A DNA stretch of 64,000 nt from Proteus mirabilis ATCC 29906 (GTDB taxonomy: Bacteria; Pseudomonadota; Gammaproteobacteria; Enterobacterales; Enterobacteriaceae): contig NZ_GG668576.1 in NCBI RefSeq assembly GCF_000160755.1, forward strand, positions 809,777 through 873,776. The letters are read 5' to 3'. Below are positions 57,195 to 64,000 of this stretch, one piece after another (position 1 is the first letter of the stretch; every line of letters starts with the position of its first letter). A program made the position numbers and the translations under genes. Below the pieces are notes generated by a model. The model searched no databases, was not told the DNA's origin, and was given only the letters and a program-made list of their open reading frames with translations.

Positions 57195-58683
57195 TTAAAC
57201 TAAATTATGTGAGCCTTCAACTTTACGAACCCAATCGCCTTTACCGTAAATCAATACATATTTCATGGTGTATTCAGGTAAATTCCCTGGCCCTGTTTGT
57301 TCAACGATTTCAGCGTTGTACCAATAACCTTTGTTTTGTACATCGTGCCACGCTAAATCATCACCTGCCGCATCTGTAATTGCGATTTTTTGTACTTCTG
57401 TTAATGCTTTACCCGTTTGAATAGTGCCGTTATTTAACGCCTTTGTTACTGCCCCAGCAATGATCATCATCGCTCTTGCTTCACCATCTTTATTCGCAGG
57501 AATACCGCGCGTTGACAGTAGTAAACTAAGCCACTGCTGTGCAATATACGCTTTTAGCCATTGCTCATTGGCATGTACGCTCATATCTACTGGATTAGCA
57601 CCATTACCACATAAAAAGCCACGTTGATAGAAGCTGATCTCAGAGCCAGATACCGCCGTTTCACCATAATAGTTCACGCGCAATTTATCTAAGCGATCGG
57701 CCGCCATATCTGTGGTAACTTGCGATGGGAATGTAATACCAAATTGTCGATACATGTAATTGGTGGTGGCATTAGTACGCTCAAAATCTGTTGCTGCCAT
57801 AATCGCCATAGGCAACGCTTGCACAAAAAAGTTTTCCTCGGTTTTTAAATTCAACCCTGTCGATGCGGTATTCATTAATGCCTTGCTGTACATTTCAGCT
57901 TGTTGATCTGGCACCGATAAATAAAGTTGGTATTTGACATTTTCACCTGCTACGTATTCAGCCAGTTCCACACTTTGCTCAATAGATAGTTCGGTTAAAA
58001 ATGTTGCACTACCAAATGAGTCAGAAATAGCTTCTGCAGCCATAAAGGCTTCAAGGGCAGTCTGTGATGCATTACCCTCAGAAGTTTGTCCCTGACTTAA
58101 CCCTAAGGCATCAGCAAGAGGTGAGTTGTTGACGCTAATCTGCGCTTTTTCTTGCACACCGCCGCTGATTAAGAAAGCATTATCCATAGCATTAAAAGTC
58201 ACATAACAACTGGCAAATTGTGGTTCACTTTCAGCATTGAGTTTTGCTTGAATTAAAGATGCAATATCACTATAGGACGTCACGTCTTGAAGAGAGAGCT
58301 TGCTGATTTTTTTGGTTCACATCGCCAATCACCAGCGTTAACTCACCCTCTTCAATCAGCTTTAATTTATCCAGTGTGGCAACCGGCCCACCAAAGAGTG
58401 TTGGCGCTCGTCCCATTGGTTCATAAGAGGCAATTTGTAGCTCTTTAGGCTTGCTGACGGGAGCCGGACTCACATAACTAAAATATTGGCGGGCAAATTG
58501 CGCTTCTGGAGAATCAGCTCCCAGAAACGCATCAACTTGACCAGAAGTAAATTCGAGTACTTTCCCTGCTGGAATTTTAGGGTTTGTTGAAAAAATACGT
58601 GCGGTCAGTTTACGCATTGGTGCAGTAGAGACACCAATCACCGCACTCGCAATATCAACATAGCGTGTTTGTTTAATAGACAT
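57195..58683 (-). pseudogene. Tail sheath protein (DUF3383 type), interrupted at a poly-A tract
   Basis: The N-terminal part (58683 to about 58307; MSIKQTRYVDIASAVIGVS ... ELTLVIGDVNQK) and C-terminal part (ISKLSLQDVTSYSDIASLIQ, to 57195) are in different frames. They join as one 495-residue protein of normal DUF3383 length if one A is removed from the seven-A run (58307-58313). As read, two fragments result (137 and up to 362 residues). The gene encodes the contractile sheath, so expression must rely on slippage, or the base call is wrong, or the locus is inactive. Confidence 0.85.
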
Positions 58684-58691
58684 ATTTATCC

Positions 58692-59204
58692 TTAAATACG
58701 AGATAGATTAGATATAAGTAAATGTGTAGCTGCAGTGTTTAGAGATAACGAGCTGGGAAAAGTGACATTAAAATCAAATGAAGGATTATGTTCATAGCTA
58801 TTTCCTTCATTAATTATTGGCGCACGCCTAATTTCTGTCGCACGTTGTATTCCTATTCCTTTTTTTCTCATTGATTCAATAAAAGGCAGCGAATGAATGA
58901 TCATTCGCGTTGTTCTAATTAAATCACCTGCAGTAAAATCAGATTGTTTTTTAGTAAAGCTCTGAACTTGATAAGTTAACTCAACAAGTTGTTGTTCAAT
59001 GTGATTGGCATTATTACCTTGAACATCATAACTTCTTTTCTGCCAACCTTGGCTCACCTCCTTAATAGGAAAAAACATAATAATATTATTATCCGTGATT
59101 TCTTCCGGTTGATATCCTGTAATAACTTCAGCATTGATATCTGTTTTTATTAATTGTTTTATTAATTGCTCTCGAATAGCTTTATTAATATCATTATCAT
59201 TCAT
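58692..59204 (-). CDS. Tail terminator/neck-type protein
   Basis: A 170-residue protein upstream of the sheath gene, containing NIIMFFPIKEVSQGWQKRSYD and VELTYQVQSF, which fits phage tail terminator or tail-completion proteins. In a tailocin it would cap the tail where a head would join. The family assignment is based mainly on position and size. Confidence 0.6.
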   Translation of the reverse strand: MNDNDINKAIREQLIKQLIKTDINAEVITGYQPEEITDNNIIMFFPIKEVSQGWQKRSYDVQGNNANHIEQQLVELTYQVQSFTKKQSDFTAGDLIRTTRMIIHSLPFIESMRKKGIGIQRATEIRRAPIINEGNSYEHNPSFDFNVTFPSSLSLNTAATHLLISNLSRI

Positions 59205-59240
59205 TTCATCTCCTTTATTTTACACTCCTTTTTAATCACT

Positions 59241-59690
59241 TTAATTAATACACTCTTGGCGAATATAATCTTGTAGACCTAAGATGATGGACTCTGACTG
59301 AGCAATTCTTTCTCTGAGTATCCAATAATTTCGGATAGCGGCGTCAGTAGGTCTGGCGCGGGTTGCATCATCCACGCGGGAGGTGGAATTGGCGTCGTTT
59401 GTTGCACAACTGGCTCTGATGTACACCCGCTCAGGATCACGCTCAGCATAACTACGCAACCGGTCAATTTCGCTCTTGGCACTGGCTAACTCCTGTAAAC
59501 GTTGAGTATCCATTTGATATAATTGCTTTATTCTTAATTGATAGTTTTTGTTTTCTACAATCTGTTGCGTCAGTGTTTCATTAATTTTCACATATTTTTG
59601 TTTTAATATTTTATTTCTATCAATAACCCAAAAAAGTCCAGCAATTAAACATAACATAATGATTATTATGATTTTTGTAAGATTGTTCAT
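59241..59690 (-). CDS. Rz-like spanin inner-membrane subunit
   Basis: A 149-residue protein with one N-terminal membrane helix (about 3-22: IIIIIMLCLIAGLFWVI) and a coiled-coil periplasmic region. The ATG at 59690 overlaps the endolysin stop as ATGA. A lipoprotein is encoded inside this gene in another frame (59279-59482), the classic Rz/Rz1 arrangement. Confidence 0.8.
   Translation of the reverse strand: MNNLTKIIIIIMLCLIAGLFWVIDRNKILKQKYVKINETLTQQIVENKNYQLRIKQLYQMDTQRLQELASAKSEIDRLRSYAERDPERVYIRASCATNDANSTSRVDDATRARPTDAAIRNYWILRERIAQSESIILGLQDYIRQECIN
59279..59482 (-). CDS. Rz1-like spanin outer-membrane lipoprotein, nested in Rz
   Basis: A 67-residue lipoprotein with signal and lipobox ending VILSGC (Cys about residue 20) and a Pro-rich mature part (TPIPPPAWMMQP). 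Start is GTG with AGGAG 7 bases upstream. It lies wholly inside the Rz gene in the +1 frame. With Rz it fuses the membranes in the last step of lysis. Confidence 0.8.
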   Translation of the reverse strand: MPRAKLTGCVVMLSVILSGCTSEPVVQQTTPIPPPAWMMQPAPDLLTPLSEIIGYSEKELLSQSPSS

Positions 59691-60091
59691 AATAACAACC
59701 AAGCATCTTCAAATACTTTTTTTGCATAGGGTTGATAACCCAGTTCAATATTAATAATGGCTATAGATAAAGATATACAAACATTTTTTATTTGGGTATC
59801 AATAGGTTTATTACTTTCAATCCCTATTTCTTTTGATACGCGCTCAATATAACCTAATGTATTATTCTCATTAGGTGGTGCATAGCGATAAATAATAGAT
59901 TTAATTGTATTTAAACCATATTTATTTTGATAGGTTTGAATTAATTTATAAATTGCTCTGATGCCATATTCTGGTGAAATAAATTGACAAAAATCTTTAT
60001 CTGTTTGCGTGCTTGCCAATCCTTGCCATTTTGCACCATGGCGTATATTACCTGGGTTATTATTACGTTCACCCCGCGCTATTTTAGCCAT
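59687..60091 (-). CDS. Endolysin-type protein
   Basis: A 134-residue protein starting MAKIARGERNNNPGNIRHGAKW, the motif of a phage lysis/virion-muramidase-like family, followed by FCQFISPEYGIRAIYKLIQTY. Location between holin and Rz indicates the cell-wall hydrolase of the lysis cassette. The catalytic mechanism cannot be fixed from the sequence alone. Confidence 0.7.
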   Translation of the reverse strand: MAKIARGERNNNPGNIRHGAKWQGLASTQTDKDFCQFISPEYGIRAIYKLIQTYQNKYGLNTIKSIIYRYAPPNENNTLGYIERVSKEIGIESNKPIDTQIKNVCISLSIAIINIELGYQPYAKKVFEDAWLLL

Positions 60092-60093
60092 TT

Positions 60094-60392
60094 TTAACTC
60101 CTATTTTTCCTTATAAGAAGTTTGCTTACAGGTTCAATGCCTACATAACCAATAAAGACACTGGCTAAGTAAGCAAATTGATGATTAATACTAAATAAAA
60201 GGAGAATATCTTTGATAAACCAAGCAAACATTGCACACATCAGTCCATCTAAAAAAGTTTTTTCCATCCTCCTGCGTTATATAAACTTCGAAGAATAGCC
60301 ATTCCCCCAGCGAGTAAGGCTGATATACCTTGCTCTTTCATTGAATAAAGAACAATGCATATTTGTTCCCATAGATCTGGATTTTCTTTCAT
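60094..60392 (-). pseudogene. LydA/phage holin-like protein, frameshifted
   Basis: The ATG at 60392 opens MKENPDLWEQICIVLYSMKE ... NAGGWKKLF and stops at TAG 60251-60249 after 47 residues. The rest of the holin (LDGLMCAMFAWFIKDILLLF ... SVFIGYVGIEPVSKLL) continues in another frame to TAA at 60094. Adding one base to the six-T run (60251-60256, T on the minus strand) gives a 99-residue holin with two to three helices. Real lesion, slippage or base-call error are all possible. Confidence 0.75.
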
Positions 60393-60623
60393 TATTTCTT
60401 ATGGCTTACCTCCAATCAGAGGAAATGTCATTAATAATATATTCATTCTTCATATCTAATTTTAATCACAAGGCTAATATGAATATATTGACGATTTTAT
60501 TTATCTAATAGATGTAGATAAAAGCGTAGTATAAAAAATGCCATAACATAAACCTATTGGCAGTGAGATCGATTAACTCGCCAAGCTTATATAATGGTCA
60601 GTGTGATAGTGATAAATATTGAA

Positions 60624-60655
60624 AACAAAAAAGCCCCACTTCAAAAGTGAGGCTT
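60624..60655 (-). terminator. Late terminator (tR'-like) downstream of the Q gene
   Basis: On the minus strand, AAGCCTCACTT / AAGTGGGGCTT (one mismatch) with a TTTT-containing loop is followed by a T-run. It lies about 45-70 bases after the late promoter start, where a Q protein would act to let transcription enter the lysis and tail genes. Confidence 0.85.
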
Positions 60656-60705
60656 CTTAGATTTTGCTGAGAGCTTGTTAGATACAAATCTCTCACTGTG
60701 GAGTT

Positions 60706-60734
60706 ATAGTATGCTTATTTTCCCTTTAAGTCAA
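60706..60734 (-). promoter_or_regulatory. Late promoter (pR'-like) of the tailocin locus
   Basis: TTGACT (60734-60729) and TACTAT (60711-60706) with an exact 17-base spacer on the minus strand, predicting a start near 60699. Together with the following terminator and the upstream Q-type gene, it mirrors the lambda pR'-tR' control unit. Confidence 0.8.
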
Positions 60735-60773
60735 CAATATTTTTTCATAAAAATAAATAAAAATAGAAAATCA

Positions 60774-61589
60774 TTATTTTACAGTAACTTCTTGTAGAAA
60801 TTTATCTGATAAAGACTCTTCTTTAAAGCATTCCGCCACTAAAAAATCGAATAGCGGTTTATAATGACTATAAGCAGCCGTTTTTGAAATACTCACCACA
60901 TGTTGCAATTGTTGTAAGACTTCGCTGAACTTAAGGCGAGGATAACCGCGTCCAGCACATTGGCGACAAGGTTTAAATACGGCAACTCCTTGTAATTCAG
61001 TCTGTTTTTTATCAATAATTTTTCCACGTCCATGGCAACGGCATGCTAAACGAATTTCCGCTTTACCTTTGCATGTAGGGCAAATAACGCGTGTTACTTC
61101 CCTTACCTCTCGAAAAGAAGGTTTATTTGATGAGGTTGTTTTTAGATGAGGTTTGGCATTTTGAGTAACCTGCTGGGTTGTTTTTCGACCATGGCATTTG
61201 GTGGTAAAAACTTCAACTTCGATAAAGCCATCATCACAATCAGGACATGCTCTCTTGCTGGCTGCACTTCTGGCATAATCCTGAAAAGCATATTCAGCGA
61301 TAATATGTAAAACTTTAGCTTTATCATGTTCAGCTAACTTATCAATCATCTTATATTGGTTAACTTGAGTTAATGCACATTGATACAGGCTTTCTATCGC
61401 TTCTTCGGGACGGTTAATGTGGTGTTTCGCTAAAAATAGCTCTATTCCCATTCGCCCTTTACGTGTCGCTAAGCTTATTGAAGCCATTACATCCGTAATG
61501 GATAATGAATCAACAGCTTTAGGCGTTCTAACATCACTTAATACAACACTTTTTGGAGAAAAATACTTAGGTAAGTCAGCTAATCTCAT
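60774..61589 (-). CDS. Q-type antitermination protein
   Basis: A 271-residue protein with cysteine pairs forming a zinc-finger-like region (CPDCDDGFIEVEVFTTKCHG; CPTCKGKAEIRLACRCHGRGK; CRQCAGRGYPR), as in phage 82-type Q proteins. It would modify RNA polymerase at the late promoter. The ATG at 61589 with GGGA 7-8 bases upstream is preferred to an ATG 9 codons earlier. It is the only gene transcribed leftward between the repressor and the late promoter. Confidence 0.85.
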   Translation of the reverse strand: MRLADLPKYFSPKSVVLSDVRTPKAVDSLSITDVMASISLATRKGRMGIELFLAKHHINRPEEAIESLYQCALTQVNQYKMIDKLAEHDKAKVLHIIAEYAFQDYARSAASKRACPDCDDGFIEVEVFTTKCHGRKTTQQVTQNAKPHLKTTSSNKPSFREVREVTRVICPTCKGKAEIRLACRCHGRGKIIDKKQTELQGVAVFKPCRQCAGRGYPRLKFSEVLQQLQHVVSISKTAAYSHYKPLFDFLVAECFKEESLSDKFLQEVTVK

Positions 61590-61770
61590 ACAATATTCCC
61601 TTTGATTTACTGTCACGACTTATTTGCTTATCCATATCCCACAACAAGCTAGGGGCACTTACATGCCTGCTTAAATCACCATTAGCGTATTGATGCACTC
61701 AATGCTATTTTATACTCAACCTATCCGTTATGGTTAATTTAGTTAACAAATCATGTTTAACATACTTTTA

Positions 61771-61785
61771 TTAACTGTTAGTTAA
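61771..61785. promoter_or_regulatory. Candidate repressor operator
   Basis: A near-palindrome TTAACT-GTT-AGTTAA between the divergent Q and repressor genes. GTTAAC-like repeats also occur at 61742-61762. A CI-type repressor would be expected to bind here. Confidence 0.45.
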
Positions 61786-61834
61786 TGCTAGTATGTAACC
61801 AAAGTCACGTCAAGATAGAAAAGGAAATTAACTA

Positions 61835-62572
61835 GTGGTTAAAAATAACTATAAGTTAGCATTCACAAAAAGACTACAAGAAGCCTGCCTAGACTCCGGG
61901 ATTGCGGGTAGAGGGTTAGGTAAAAGAATTACAGAGGCATTGGCTAAACAAGGAATAAAAGTCAGTGCGCCCGCGGTCTGGAAATGGTTAAATGGTGAAT
62001 CCGTTCCTGACTCAACAAATATTTTAGCCTTAAGTCAGTGGCTAGATGTTCGAGCTGAATGGTTAGAATATGGCAGAGGCGCCAAGAAAAATGATGGCAT
62101 TTCAGTTAATGAAATAATGCCTGTTAATGATTGGGATAATAGTACTCCTATAGAGCGAGATGAAGTGGAGATCCCATTTTATTCAACAATTGAATTGGCC
62201 GCAGGTTTTGGCAGTTGTACCACTGATAATCAAAAGGTGGAATTATTGAGATTCTCTCGTTCTACATTTAATCAATATGGTGTACAGCCAAGTGATGCTG
62301 TTGCTTTTAAAGTGCATGGCGATAGTATGTCACCGGTTATTCCTGACAGCTCTATTGTAACCATCAGTACAGGGCATACTAAGATTATTGATGGTGGTAT
62401 TTACGCTATTCAGCAAGGTGACTTGTTAAGAGTTAAAATCTTGCACCGCCTACCCAATAATAAAATCATTATTCGTAGCTATAATACGATTGATTATCCT
62501 GATGAAGAATCAACCTTAGAAGAAGTAAAAATCTTAGGGCGAGTTTTTAATTGGTCGGTGATGGGCTGGTGA
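61835..62572 (+). CDS. LexA/CI-like phage repressor with S24 peptidase domain
   Basis: A 245-residue repressor with an N-terminal helix-turn-helix (about 20-70: GIKVSAPAVWKWLNGESVPD) and a C-terminal S24 domain containing the Ser of VHGDSMSP and the Lys of LLRVKIL, as in LexA and CI. Such repressors self-cleave with RecA after DNA damage. The start is GTG (AAGGAAATT upstream). It probably silences the tailocin-like late genes by controlling the divergent Q promoter. Confidence 0.9.
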   Translation: MVKNNYKLAFTKRLQEACLDSGIAGRGLGKRITEALAKQGIKVSAPAVWKWLNGESVPDSTNILALSQWLDVRAEWLEYGRGAKKNDGISVNEIMPVNDWDNSTPIERDEVEIPFYSTIELAAGFGSCTTDNQKVELLRFSRSTFNQYGVQPSDAVAFKVHGDSMSPVIPDSSIVTISTGHTKIIDGGIYAIQQGDLLRVKILHRLPNNKIIIRSYNTIDYPDEESTLEEVKILGRVFNWSVMGW

Positions 62573-62607
62573 TCGCTTTAGGAAAAATGAATGAAAAAGT
62601 GAATAGT

Positions 62608-62659
62608 GCTAACACTAGGCTTACTGATATTCACCGTTAAGCCTAATGTTAGCTTTTTT
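62608..62659 (+). terminator. Terminator of the repressor gene
   Basis: A long imperfect stem (GCTAACACTAGGCTT / AAGCCTAATGTTAGC) followed by TTTTTT. Confidence 0.85.
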
Positions 62660-62671
62660 AAATACAATAGC

Positions 62672-63691
62672 TCACAAGATCAATAATCCTAGACCACGTT
62701 TTACTTCATCAAGCTTTTGTTGAGTCACTTCTTTCGCTTTATCGCTCCCTTCTTTGATCACTTGTAATAAATAAGCTTTATCATTAATAAGTTGCGCTCT
62801 TTTTTCACGTATTGGTTGCAGAAGCTCTTGTAAGATATCATTAAGCATAGCTTTGCATTTCATATCACCAAGTCCTCCTCTTTGGTAATGAGCCTTCATT
62901 GCTGTCACCGTGGCTTTATCTTGGCAAAAAGCATCTAAATAGGTGAACACCACATTACCTTCAATATGACCTGGTGATGCAACATCAATATGTTGCGGAT
63001 CGGTATACATCGAATAAACCGCTTTTTTAATTTCATCGGCTGTGGATGATAAATTAATCGTATTACCTAAGGATTTAGACATTTTCCCACTACCATCTGT
63101 ACCAGGTAAACGACCGACTTGCCCTACTACGACCTTACAGCTTGTCAATACGGGTTGTCCTATTAAGCTATTTATTTTGGTGACGATTTCATTGGTTTGC
63201 TCAATCATAGGCAATTGATCTTCTCCTGCGGGCACAATATCTGCACTAAATGCAGTAATATCCGCCGCTTGACTGACAGGATAGGTTAAAAATCCCGCCG
63301 GCAATGAACGAGAAAGATTTTTTTGCAAAATCTCATGTTTTACTGTTGGATTACGCTCTAAGCGAGATACTGTGACAATATTTAAATACAGCATAGTCAG
63401 TTCTGATAAAGCCGGTAGTGCGGATTGTAAGCATAATGTGGAAAGTTTCGGATCAATACCAACAGCTAAATAATCAGCCACCACATCAAAAAGAAATTTA
63501 CTGACCTTTTCAGGTGTTGAGCCATTATCGGTTAACCCTTGCATATCAGCCATTAAGATATATTGTGTCGCTTTATTCTGAAATTCGACACGTTGCTGAA
63601 GAGAGCCAATATAATGACCAAGATGTAAAGGTCCAGTGATCCGATCCCCTGTTAAAACTATCGATTTATTTTCAGTGAGATATTTGTTCAT
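62672..63691 (-). CDS. trpS: Tryptophanyl-tRNA synthetase (second type, TrpS2)
   Basis: A 339-residue class I synthetase with a HIGH-type motif GPLHLGHY (about 20-27) and GKMSKSLGN (about 202-210). The divergence from the E. coli housekeeping TrpS suggests an additional, possibly antibiotic-tolerant, TrpRS, but this is only inferred. It charges tRNA-Trp. The ribosome site AAGGA is about 6-7 bases before the ATG. A tandem-Trp leader peptide and alternative hairpins precede it. Confidence 0.9.
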   Translation of the reverse strand: MNKYLTENKSIVLTGDRITGPLHLGHYIGSLQQRVEFQNKATQYILMADMQGLTDNGSTPEKVSKFLFDVVADYLAVGIDPKLSTLCLQSALPALSELTMLYLNIVTVSRLERNPTVKHEILQKNLSRSLPAGFLTYPVSQAADITAFSADIVPAGEDQLPMIEQTNEIVTKINSLIGQPVLTSCKVVVGQVGRLPGTDGSGKMSKSLGNTINLSSTADEIKKAVYSMYTDPQHIDVASPGHIEGNVVFTYLDAFCQDKATVTAMKAHYQRGGLGDMKCKAMLNDILQELLQPIREKRAQLINDKAYLLQVIKEGSDKAKEVTQQKLDEVKRGLGLLIL

Positions 63692-63716
63692 TGCATTTCC
63701 TTCGTTGGGATAAATA

Positions 63717-63759
63717 CCGCCAGAGAAATGCCATAAACAACATCACCGCGCTCTGGCGG
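63717..63759 (-). promoter_or_regulatory. trpS leader hairpin (segments 3:4)
   Basis: CCGCCAGAG (63759-63751) pairs with CTCTGGCGG (63725-63717) on the minus strand. Its 5' arm TGCCGC (63761-63756) can instead pair with GCGGCA (63807-63802) of the preceding segment. There is no strong U-run after it, so it may act on transcription weakly or on translation. Confidence 0.6.
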
Positions 63760-63799
63760 CAATAGTGTTATTTATATAAATCAAAGATAAATAGGACTA

Positions 63800-63824
63800 G
63801 GTGCCGCTTAAATAAAGCGCCACC
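63800..63824 (-). promoter_or_regulatory. trpS leader hairpin (segments 1:2) over the Trp codons
   Basis: GGTGGCGCTT (63824-63815), which includes the Trp codons of the leader, pairs with AAGCGGCACC (63809-63800) with one mismatch. Stalling at the Trp codons would free segment 2 to pair with segment 3. Confidence 0.6.
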
Positions 63825-63864
63825 AATTTTGAATTGATCTTAATGAGCGAGGTCTTGTATTCAC
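63808..63864 (-). CDS. Tandem-Trp leader peptide upstream of trpS (18 aa)
   Basis: The GTG-started frame reads MNTRPRSLRSIQNWWRFI with TAA stop. The two adjacent Trp codons (63825-63820) precede the stop, as in trpL. The ribosome site AAGGA is about 6 bases from the GTG. With the two hairpin options downstream this gives a classic attenuation layout for a tryptophan-responsive synthetase gene. Confidence 0.65.
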   Translation of the reverse strand: MNTRPRSLRSIQNWWRFI

Positions 63865-63972
63865 AATCTTTCCTTATTAACTTATTTAGTTGTATAGCAG
63901 TTTTATCTATAAGTCAATCAAGGAAAATTATCCTAAGATCATCATTATCCCAACAAGTGGAGATAAGAAAAA

Positions 63973-64000
63973 ACCCGTTACCTCTTACGAGATAACGGGT
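63973..64000 (-). terminator. Terminator of a gene upstream of the window's right edge
   Basis: ACCCGTTA / TAACGGGT with an internal loop. On the minus strand it is followed by a T-run, so it ends a transcript coming from beyond the window. Confidence 0.75.

Noticed and set aside
48056..62572. Intact temperate prophage
   Set aside because: No integrase, attachment repeats, head, packaging or replication genes were found.
63870..63895. A possible TrpR operator near the trpS promoter
   Set aside because: AACTTATTTAGTT is palindromic but lacks the CTAG cores of known TrpR sites.
24120..64000. CRISPR arrays or insertion sequences
   Set aside because: No regularly spaced repeats, Cas genes, transposase genes or terminal inverted repeats with target duplications were seen anywhere in the window.

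Overview
The window is low-GC enterobacterial DNA and looks like a Proteus chromosome, P. mirabilis or a close relative. The evidence is the FlhD/FlhC/MotA set, an RppA/RppB-type two-component pair, a ttr tetrathionate locus and four nearly identical tRNA-Asn genes. No plasmid, transposase or integrase gene is visible.

Layout. 1-2480: swarming and flagellar genes motB(partial)-motA-flhC-flhD on the minus strand. The flhDC control region carries a perfect CRP palindrome, a sigma70-like promoter and an RcsAB-type box. It is followed by about 3 kb of very AT-rich DNA with no convincing gene. 5485-8025: mgtC behind a short proline-codon leader ORF and an intrinsic terminator, then dsrB, a cold-shock protein and ylaC. 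8136-9312: four tRNA-Asn genes, each with its own promoter. 9499-11935: pyrC, bssS and an RcsA-like regulator. 12275-19655: tetrathionate respiration, ttrBCA divergent from ttrSR, with ttrS frameshifted near its 3' end. 19730-24120: lpxL, mdtG and a POT-family peptide transporter. 24445-26150: an orphan type VI secretion cargo unit (hcp, a DUF4225 protein and a convergent two-helix membrane protein). 26693-32334: metabolic genes, a small unknown gene and a trimeric autotransporter adhesin. 33317-42334: rppAB, azlCD with a cupin regulator, a D-amino-acid transaminase, hdeD, an unknown Ig-like protein, a short CRP-site-linked transcription unit and mscM. 42694-46535: dmsABC behind an FNR-type site. 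47763-47942: a GhoT/OrtT-type toxin-like peptide.

48056-62572 is the most distinctive block. It is a headless contractile phage-tail locus, most simply read as an R-type tailocin. It has an S24-type repressor, a Q-type antiterminator with a typical late promoter and terminator, holin, endolysin, Rz/Rz1, tail terminator, sheath, tube, frameshifted tail chaperones, tape measure, hub, spike, baseplate wedge proteins and a repeat-rich tail fibre. It lacks capsid, portal, terminase, integrase and replication genes. The sheath and holin reading frames are each interrupted at a homopolymer. This means decay, slippage-dependent expression or sequencing error.

62672-63864: a second-type tryptophanyl-tRNA synthetase preceded by a leader peptide with tandem Trp codons and mutually exclusive hairpins.

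How the parts fit. Several units suit low-oxygen life in the gut or urinary tract (tetrathionate and DMSO-type respiration with FNR-like sites). Others concern surface behaviour and competition (flagella, adhesin, T6SS cargo, tailocin). The main unsettled points are the three homopolymer frameshifts, the function of the short leader ORFs, and a cluster of consensus DnaA boxes between two convergent genes.
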